Source: Deltaproteobacteria bacterium HGW-Deltaproteobacteria-2 (lineage in GTDB: Bacteria > Desulfobacterota > Syntrophia > Syntrophales > Smithellaceae). From it: a stretch of DNA of 64,000 nucleotides. The DNA lies in NCBI GenBank assembly GCA_002840505.1, contig PHBC01000001.1:257767-321766 (forward strand), given 5' to 3'. The notes beneath the pieces are model-generated. The model was not told the DNA's origin and did no database searches. It worked only from the letters and a program-made list of their open reading frames with translations. Position 1 is the stretch's first letter. Each line of letters begins with the position of its first letter. The position numbers and the translations under genes are program-made. This document shows, piece by piece, positions 58,155-64,000 of this stretch.

Positions 58155-58871
58155 TCAAGTTATACCTTCCCTCTTCAACTTCTCATATTCTGAGATAGAA
58201 CCTACATCATACCAAGAGCCGTCATCTATAACTACACCGCCGACCGAGCGCGGATTTTCTTTTATCATCTCCATCAGCGGTAAAACAATCGATTCGATTT
58301 TGCCCGCGGTCAATCGCTTCAGGAAAGATTTTTCCACTATATAGATGCCGGCAAAAAGGCAACTCTTGACGCCTTCATTCTTCAAAATATGCCGCATGTC
58401 GCAAACAAAACCTTCTTGATCAACATTGACATTGAGCAGCGGTCCGATTGAACGCAGCGCCAGCGTGACGGTTGTTTTCAATTCAAAATGTTTTCTAATA
58501 AGCAGTTCAATCGGCATGTTGGTAATGATGTCTCCGTTGTAGACGATAATGCGTTCGTCTTCGGCAATCAGGTCTTCGATGTTTTTAATGCCGCCCGCAG
58601 TATCCAGTAAAACAGGCTCGTGGCGAAACGTAATCGGAATGCCTTTCCAGTTATTTTCGGAAAAAGCCCCGGTATATTTTTCGGCACAATGATGCGTGTT
58701 GACAATAAACCGTTTTATCCCAACAGCTCGCAGATGTCCCATTGCATAAGTGATGATCGGATGTCCGCCGATCTCCAGAAGCGGCTTGGGCGTGTTTTCG
58801 GTGAGTGGCCGGAGCCTCGTCCCCAGCCCCGCGCCTAAAATAAATGCCGTGTTGATTTGTTTGTCATTCAT
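58155..58871 (-). CDS. murU: MurU-like MurNAc-1-phosphate uridylyltransferase
   Basis: Makes UDP-MurNAc from MurNAc-1-phosphate, bypassing de novo synthesis. 238 residues: nucleotidyltransferase start FILGAGLGTRLRPLTENTPK, then HEPVLLDTAGGIKN, IVYNGDIITNMP and WYDVGSISEYEKLKRE. The short length and beta-helix-free end match MurU rather than GlmU or RfbA. It precedes amgK, giving the AmgK-MurU pair. No UDP-GlcNAc-type acyltransferase domain. Confidence 0.82.
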   Translation of the reverse strand: MNDKQINTAFILGAGLGTRLRPLTENTPKPLLEIGGHPIITYAMGHLRAVGIKRFIVNTHHCAEKYTGAFSENNWKGIPITFRHEPVLLDTAGGIKNIEDLIAEDERIIVYNGDIITNMPIELLIRKHFELKTTVTLALRSIGPLLNVNVDQEGFVCDMRHILKNEGVKSCLFAGIYIVEKSFLKRLTAGKIESIVLPLMEMIKENPRSVGGVVIDDGSWYDVGSISEYEKLKREGIT

Positions 58872-58978
58872 AATTTTTATTTCATATCGCAGAGTAGAAT
58901 CAATCTTTCAAATCTTTTCTATCATTATCCAGCTTGACCGGATAATCCAGTACTATTAAGTTCTGGATTCCCACATAC

Positions 58979-59186
58979 GAGACTGTGTCGTAATAATAGA
59001 TATAGTCATTTAATGTTCTCCGCTGGCGGAGGTGTCACGCAGTGACGGAGGTGGATAAAATTCACGTAATACGTAACTGGCCAATATTACGTATGTTCTG
59101 TTCTAAAAACTTTCACCCCCGACCCCCGCCAGCGGGGGACATTACTCATTACGCACAACCGATATTTGCAATTACGACACAGTCTC
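58979..59186. repeat. 208-bp element with perfect 16-bp terminal inverted repeats
   Basis: GAGACTGTGTCGTAAT at 58979-58994 and its exact reverse complement at 59171-59186. The interior holds CTCCGCTGGCGGAGG and CCCCGCCAGCGGGGG hairpins, and an ACGTAATA/TATTACGT pair. Contains no gene; the rest of the 345-bp gap between murU and the transporter is also gene-free. Confidence 0.78.
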
Positions 59187-59216
59187 TGCGCGAGGAATGA
59201 CAGACTTAAGAACTTT

Positions 59217-60545
59217 TCACGGAGTCGCTTTCTTCCCGTACTCCGGATCAATTTTAACCAAAGCCGCTACAATAAATCCGGGAATGGTCGTAATCAAAAT
59301 CCAGATGAAGAAATTTTTATAGCCCAACATTTCCTGAATCCAGCCGCTGCCCATCGCGGGAATCATCATACCCAACGCCATAATCCCCGTGCCTATGGCG
59401 TAAAAGACAGTTTTATATTCACCTTGCGAAACCATGATCATATAAATCGTATAGGCGGTAAAGCCGAAGCCATAACCGAATTTTTCAATTGCCACGGCGG
59501 AACCGACCAGCCATAAACTCTCCGGCTGATAGTGAGATAGATAGACAAAAATCAAATCCGGCAGGTGCATAATCAAAACCATTGGCCACAGCCAGAATTT
59601 TAAACCTTTCTTATAAATGACGAACCCGCCCAGAAGCCCGCCCAGCATCAGAGCTATGACACCGACCGTGCCGTAAATGATGCCAACATCCGCCGTCGTT
59701 AAATCCAAGCCGCCTTTAGTGCGCACGTCAAGCAAAAACGGCACGACCATTTTAGTGAGTTGCGCCTCGGCAAAACGGTAAAATAAAAAGAAGCTGATGA
59801 TGATAAGAATATCCTTGCGCCGGAAAAACAGGGTCAAAACGCGGAAATATTCCGTCAAAAAATTTTTCGATTTATCCCATGGCGCGCTGATATCGGATGC
59901 AGGCCTGGGCAGAGCGAAAAGGTGATAAATAAAAAACGCGAGAAAAACAGCCGCGACACCGATAAAAGAAAGAGACCAGGCGCTCGCTGCCGGATAACCG
60001 TAATTTTCCAGCGTTCCGGCCATAAATACCAGACCGCCTTCGGCGGCAATAGTGGCAATACGATAAAAAATAACGCGCACACCGACAAACGCCGCCTGCT
60101 GCGGCGTATCGAGTCCCAGCATATAGAAACCATCCGCAGCTATATCATGCGTAGCGGAACAAAAAGCCATAATCCAAAAAATAGCCAAAGAGTAGCGCAC
60201 AAAATTAGCCGCGGGCAGAGTCAAGGCAACGCAGGCCAGTGACGCGCCGATGGCCAGTTGCATTGCCAGTATCCAGAAACGTTTGGTGCGGAAAATATCA
60301 ACAAACGGGCTCCAGAGAGGTTTGATTACCCATGGGATATAAAGCCAACTTGTATAAAAAGCTATTTCGGTATTGGAGAGTCCCATATCTTTGTAAAGTA
60401 CAACGCTGACCGTCATGGCAATCACGTAAGGAATGCCTTCGGCAAGATATAGGGAAGGAACCCAGAACCATGGACTCCGGCTCGTATTCATTCGCCTGCC
60501 TTTGTTGGCATCGTCATTATTTGTGTCTGTTTTTATTTCGGACAT
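59217..60545 (-). CDS. AmpG-like muropeptide MFS transporter
   Basis: 442 residues with about 12 membrane helices. SPWFWVPSLYLAEGIPYVIA near the start and CSATHDIAADGFYMLGL match AmpG permeases, which import anhydro-muropeptides. The gene lies between murU/amgK and the SpoIID-domain gene, fitting muropeptide salvage. The N-terminus is unusual: residues about 10-20 (NDDANKGRRMN) are encoded by the tail of the 126-bp repeat family. The true start may be the ATG at 60491 inside that tail, giving 424 residues; neither start has a strong ribosome site. Confidence 0.82.
   Translation of the reverse strand: MSEIKTDTNNDDANKGRRMNTSRSPWFWVPSLYLAEGIPYVIAMTVSVVLYKDMGLSNTEIAFYTSWLYIPWVIKPLWSPFVDIFRTKRFWILAMQLAIGASLACVALTLPAANFVRYSLAIFWIMAFCSATHDIAADGFYMLGLDTPQQAAFVGVRVIFYRIATIAAEGGLVFMAGTLENYGYPAASAWSLSFIGVAAVFLAFFIYHLFALPRPASDISAPWDKSKNFLTEYFRVLTLFFRRKDILIIISFFLFYRFAEAQLTKMVVPFLLDVRTKGGLDLTTADVGIIYGTVGVIALMLGGLLGGFVIYKKGLKFWLWPMVLIMHLPDLIFVYLSHYQPESLWLVGSAVAIEKFGYGFGFTAYTIYMIMVSQGEYKTVFYAIGTGIMALGMMIPAMGSGWIQEMLGYKNFFIWILITTIPGFIVAALVKIDPEYGKKATP
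60487..60515. repeat. Tail of the 126-bp element family inside the AmpG-like coding region
   Basis: On the minus strand GACGATGCCAACAAAGGCAG and the following GCGAATGAA match the end of copy 3 (48918-48946) with a 3-base indel. It carries a candidate start ATG at 60491. Confidence 0.62.
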
Positions 60546-60620
60546 AATTTAGTTACTGGATTCCCGCCTTCGCGGGAATGACAAATATTAAATATTTCGT
60601 TTCTAAAAAATTACTACATA

Positions 60621-61940
60621 TCAATATAGCTTTTGTATTTTTGCGCCGGTGAAGTAGTGCGTTAGTATTTCTTCCGCTTTAAATCCTTTGGACGCCATCA
60701 CCGCAGCGCCAATCTGGCAAAGACCTACACCGTGACCCCAGCCGCCACCCTGCAAAATAAAACGGCTTATTTCTCCGGCTGCCGTTCGCTCCACCGATAC
60801 TATAAAAGCACTGCTTAAAAGATGACTGGGTGAGAGCCAGCGGCGGATTTCCAATTCCTTGCCGACAATTACGGTTTTTTTCGAACCTTCAATTTTCAAT
60901 TTATAGATTCTTCCCGACGGACCGCGTTCCAGAGGAGTAAGGTTTTTCAATTCACCAAAATCAATACCTGATTTTTTTTGGATTATTTCCTCCAGTTCTT
61001 TTCTTGTATAGATCACCTGCCAGCGATAGAAATTCGGTGTTTCCTGATCAAACGCGGGCAGAATATTTTTCAATAATTCCTCGTCAGTCGTGTCGCAAAA
61101 AGCCTGCGGTCTGCCTCTCAGCCATTTTTCCGCATCCGCTTCCGAACAAACAGGCGGATGATGCTCAGCATCATCGCTTATGTTTTTCAAATATCCTGGA
61201 TTTATATCCTCCCAGGCAGTCGCAAAAATTTCCGTCTGACCGCCACAGGATTTGTAATAGCGGGCATCACAGATTTCTCCGCTATAAATCAGAAACATCC
61301 CCCGTGTTTGCTTTATCGCTTCACGAACATTTTCTGAAATAATTCTGGTTATTCCCTGATAGCGCTGGCAGTGATCATCAGCGCATACATCAAATCCCTC
61401 GTGATCGTTGACATCCTGCCAGACGACAATTTCATTGTCGTTTTTCAATTGTGTCGAATACCTGGCAGATTTTTTTTTAGCGAGCATACTCACCAGCCAG
61501 CTACGGGCGACAATTGCCTGAGCTCTTAAAAATTCCAGTGGCGCTTCAGCGGACATCTCCGAGGAAATAACGCTTTCCAAATAATTTTCCAGATGAATTT
61601 TGTTGATGAGATTAAAAGTGGATTCGGAAACGGCCGATAAAAACAAATTGCCGCGAAACGATTGTTCCTGAGTTCGTTGCCAGTGGAAATCAATGCCGAT
61701 TTTCACATCGGACACGGTGAAATATGCATCGCCCTCCGGCGTCATCAAGATTTCTTTTTGGCGGATGATTTCTTTCCCTGAAGAATCCTCAAGCAGAACA
61801 AATCCTCGCTCCGCGCGAACAATGAAGCGGCCATCCGGCGCGCATCCGTCAGGTGGGAGAAATCGTCCATTAAAAGCGACACTCGCTTCATTGTAGTTTT
61901 GCAGTAAGGCGACCTTAATTTCAGGTTCACTGTTAATCAT
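60621..61940 (-). CDS. SpoIID/LytB-domain protein without signal peptide
   Basis: 439 residues from ATG 61940 (TTG 61964 also in frame; no clear ribosome site for either). SpoIID motifs: VISSEMSAEAPLEFLRAQAI near residue 125, then RYYKSCGGQTEIF, and at the end FILQGGGWGHGVGLCQIGA with YFTGAKIQKLY. The family includes SpoIID lytic transglycosylases and amidase enhancers. No signal or membrane helix is seen, so a cytoplasmic or released-sugar substrate is possible. It fits the peptidoglycan-salvage set with AmpG-like, MurU and AmgK. Confidence 0.82.
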   Translation of the reverse strand: MINSEPEIKVALLQNYNEASVAFNGRFLPPDGCAPDGRFIVRAERGFVLLEDSSGKEIIRQKEILMTPEGDAYFTVSDVKIGIDFHWQRTQEQSFRGNLFLSAVSESTFNLINKIHLENYLESVISSEMSAEAPLEFLRAQAIVARSWLVSMLAKKKSARYSTQLKNDNEIVVWQDVNDHEGFDVCADDHCQRYQGITRIISENVREAIKQTRGMFLIYSGEICDARYYKSCGGQTEIFATAWEDINPGYLKNISDDAEHHPPVCSEADAEKWLRGRPQAFCDTTDEELLKNILPAFDQETPNFYRWQVIYTRKELEEIIQKKSGIDFGELKNLTPLERGPSGRIYKLKIEGSKKTVIVGKELEIRRWLSPSHLLSSAFIVSVERTAAGEISRFILQGGGWGHGVGLCQIGAAVMASKGFKAEEILTHYFTGAKIQKLY

Positions 61941-62074
61941 GGTTAGTTTTAAGAATAAAAGCAAAATAAGTCAAGGAAGTTATCCTTCAATAAATCGCAG
62001 AAAACAATAAATTAATACTTGAATATCAATATTTTATCATGTATGACTCTCGTAAATCATAAATTGGATGGCTT

Positions 62075-62995
62075 ATGGCGCATATCTGGCCAATTGGAGG
62101 CGGCAAAGGAGGATCAGGCAAGAGTTTCTTAACCAGTTCCCTGGGGCGTCTTTTAGCAAAGGCGGGCAGGAAAACTCTGCTGATTGATCTCGATCTGGGT
62201 GCGGCAAACCTGCATACGATGGTTGACGTCCCTTATCCGGAGAAATGTTTTTCCGATTTTATCACAAAAAAAATAAGCTTATTGGAAGACATTGTTCTGG
62301 CAACTCCTTTCCCCAATCTCTTTTTGATCAGCGGCGCTCACGATAGTCTGGACATTGCCAACCTTCCCTATGAAAAAAAGATAAAAACGCTGAAGTCCAT
62401 AGCCAAACTCAAATACGAATATATTATTCTGGATCTGGGAGCAGGCACAGCCTTTAACACTCTTGATTTTTTTCTCGCCTCCCAAAACGGCATATTCATC
62501 ACTACGCCGGAGCCGACTTCCATTGAAAATGTTTACCGGTTGATGCGCGCCATATATCTGCGCCGTATCCGCCATTATTTTTCCGCGGCCGATTTCAAGA
62601 TGCTGGAAAAGAAAGTTCGAGAGCACCTTGGCGATGATTCTATCAACAAACCCGAAAATATCGCTTCCGTTGTCAGGAAAGAATACCCCGAAAAATTCGC
62701 ACTGATCAAAAAGGATTTTAATTCTTTTCACTTCAAACTTATTCTTAACCAATTGCGCAAACAGGACAATGTAGAGTTGGGTTCACAGATATGCAAGATC
62801 ATCAAAAAGCACCTCGGGCTGCATGTTGATTTTGCCGGCAACATCGCTTACGATGAACACGTTCACGATGCCATTTGCCAGAGAGTATCGTTTTTAGATC
62901 GTTATCCTCACACTCGTGCCGCCAATGATCTGCGCGAGCTGAACAGGAAAATGAGTAATTCCTTAGGCGAACAATTGATTCTTAACTATCTTTAA
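62075..62995 (+). CDS. MinD/ParA-family ATPase
   Basis: 306 residues. Deviant Walker A GGGKGGSGKS (8-17) with the signature Lys, LLIDLDLGAANLHTMVDV, and IILDLGAGTAFNTLDF as Walker B. Such proteins position cellular machinery by ATP-driven membrane or nucleoid cycling. The C-terminus lacks an obvious amphipathic membrane helix. The gene is 23 bp before a J-like/HTH protein, a pairing I recall from deltaproteobacterial genomes; the partner could act as its localiser. Confidence 0.85.
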   Translation: MAHIWPIGGGKGGSGKSFLTSSLGRLLAKAGRKTLLIDLDLGAANLHTMVDVPYPEKCFSDFITKKISLLEDIVLATPFPNLFLISGAHDSLDIANLPYEKKIKTLKSIAKLKYEYIILDLGAGTAFNTLDFFLASQNGIFITTPEPTSIENVYRLMRAIYLRRIRHYFSAADFKMLEKKVREHLGDDSINKPENIASVVRKEYPEKFALIKKDFNSFHFKLILNQLRKQDNVELGSQICKIIKKHLGLHVDFAGNIAYDEHVHDAICQRVSFLDRYPHTRAANDLRELNRKMSNSLGEQLILNYL

Positions 62996-63018
62996 AATTT
63001 ACCAGTTTGAGGCCGTAA

Positions 63019-63672
63019 ATGGAAAAAGATTTCGCCCAGTTGAATTATTACGAAATGCTGGATATTAAAACGAATGCAACAGCTCTGGAAATTCGTGCAG
63101 CTTACAATTCCGCATTACAGATGTATCAGTCCAATTCGCTGGTCAGTTATTCCTTTTTTTCGCAGAAAGAAAGGAAAGAAATACTCGCATATCTGGAAAA
63201 AGCTTACTTCACACTCATCAATGAAAAAGAAAGAGAACTCTACGATAATGAACTTATCAAGGCCGGGATTATAACTCCGACGGAAAGAGGCCCGGCAGCT
63301 AAAGGACCTGTCAGTATTTTCGATTTTAACCGGCAGAAGGATACCTCCGGTACTCTGAAAACTCATACTTCTGAATTAAAAGCAAAAATTTCCCAAAATC
63401 AACGCATCAGAGAAATCATTTCCCGGCAGGAAATCAGAGGCTCTGATCTTAAGGAAATACGAAGCGAACTGGGCATCGCCGTTGAAACAATTCATCAGCA
63501 AACAAAAATCCGCCTCGATTATCTGCACTGGATCGAGGATGATAAAATAGAAAAATTGCCTGCCGCTGTTTTTCTCAAAGGTTTCATTAAATCCTATTTA
63601 AAATGCCTCTGTATAGAGCCGGCAGATGAGATTAGCGCCCGTTACGTGAATTTTCTGGAGCGCAAAAATTAG
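63019..63672 (+). CDS. J-like domain protein with RodZ-type HTH
   Basis: 217 residues. Residues about 8-75 resemble a J-domain (NYYEMLDIKTNATALEIRAA and EKAYFTLINEKERELYDNEL), but the HPD tripeptide between the helices is absent (MYQSNS instead), so DnaK stimulation is unlikely. Residues about 135-215 match the cytoskeleton-linked HTH_25 of RodZ (LKEIRSELGIAVETIHQQTK, AVFLKGFIKSYLKCL). No membrane helix follows. Probably works with the MinD-like ATPase before it. Confidence 0.7.
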   Translation: MEKDFAQLNYYEMLDIKTNATALEIRAAYNSALQMYQSNSLVSYSFFSQKERKEILAYLEKAYFTLINEKERELYDNELIKAGIITPTERGPAAKGPVSIFDFNRQKDTSGTLKTHTSELKAKISQNQRIREIISRQEIRGSDLKEIRSELGIAVETIHQQTKIRLDYLHWIEDDKIEKLPAAVFLKGFIKSYLKCLCIEPADEISARYVNFLERKN

Positions 63673-63825
63673 CTTGACAGGCTACGCCTTTGATGTGCAT
63701 TATTTAACAGTAATAATCAATTAAAAATGTTTTTAAATGCGGATTTTTATTTCTTATTTTTTCAGCATCTTTGGAAAATAGACGTTTCAACATACAATAA
63801 CATAAGATGATTTTAAGGAGCATTA

Positions 63826-64000
63826 ATGAAAAAATTATCAGCATACTTATTATTGTTGAGTTTGATTATAATTTTTATATCCGCCTGCTCGTCCGGTAGC
63901 GATACACCACCGGTTACGCCATCACCACCTTCTATATTGGGTGCGCAACTGAGAGCCGAAGCCGGAGATCAACAAGTCACTCTTTCCTGGCCGATGGTAG
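63826..64000 (+). CDS. Lipoprotein, N-terminal part (cut by window edge)
   Basis: ATG 63826 with TAAGGAG just upstream. A signal peptide (KKLSAYLLLLSLIIIFI) ends in the lipobox SAC, then a Ser/Pro/Thr linker (SSGSDTPPVTPSPPS). LRAEAGDQQVTLSW looks like the first strands of a fibronectin type III domain. It stays open to base 64000. Confidence 0.75.
   Translation, partial: MKKLSAYLLLLSLIIIFISACSSGSDTPPVTPSPPSILGAQLRAEAGDQQVTLSWPMV

Overview
The window looks like a chromosomal segment from an anaerobic deltaproteobacterium (Desulfobacterota), probably near the Syntrophaceae. Four things suggest this: a Gram-negative envelope gene set (lolA, lptE, meso-DAP-type murE), a dcw cluster led by mraZ whose FtsI carries a C-terminal PASTA domain, a selenocysteine elongation factor (selB), and many short inverted-repeat elements between genes. 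The backbone is visibly AT-rich. The placement is inference; no rRNA or tRNA gene was recognised.

Layout. 1-5.7 kb: minus-strand dcw cluster (mraZ, rsmH, ftsL, ftsI, murE, partial murF) behind a clear promoter and a four-repeat MraZ operator. 5.8-7.4 kb: mltG and ruvX. 7.1-16.8 kb: a GC-rich RiPP (ribosomally made, modified peptide) island inserted between ruvX and selB. It is flanked by direct copies of the ruvX-selB junction: the left copy keeps intact ruvX and a truncated selB, the right copy keeps a ruvX fragment and intact selB. The island encodes two small Cys-rich precursor-like peptides, a PqqD-like carrier, two radical SAM/SPASM proteins, an S26-type peptidase, an HPr-kinase-like protein, an ABC exporter and a nucleotidyltransferase-family protein. 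It resembles the SynChlorMet (Scm) cassette, whose substrate, as I remember it, was not identified. A decayed Y1 transposase lies at the left boundary.

16.7-38 kb: housekeeping and scattered accessory genes (selB, a YhaM-like nuclease, acyl-CoA ligase, dienoyl-CoA-isomerase-like protein, proA-nadD, patatin, a PflA-like radical SAM protein, lolA, a branched-chain aminotransferase, comM, methyltransferases, a membrane diguanylate cyclase). 37.6-47.8 kb: moaC, a Fis-type regulator, a left-handed beta-helix protein coupled to a giant 1238-residue GlmS-like protein, pyrG, a second diguanylate cyclase and rpsT.

48-62 kb: several genes that fit peptidoglycan salvage: a DUF1460-type amidase, an M15 peptidase, a GT2-DUF4922 fusion, AmgK, MurU, an AmpG-like transporter and a SpoIID-domain protein, with leuS-lptE among them. 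62-64 kb: a MinD/ParA ATPase paired with a J-like/HTH protein, then the start of a lipoprotein.

The intergenic spaces carry at least three families of inverted-repeat elements. One is a family of about 126 bp sharing a central CGTAT/ATACG palindrome. Two copies end exactly on the stop codon of the neighbouring gene, and the tail of another appears to have been recruited as the N-terminal coding region of the AmpG-like gene.
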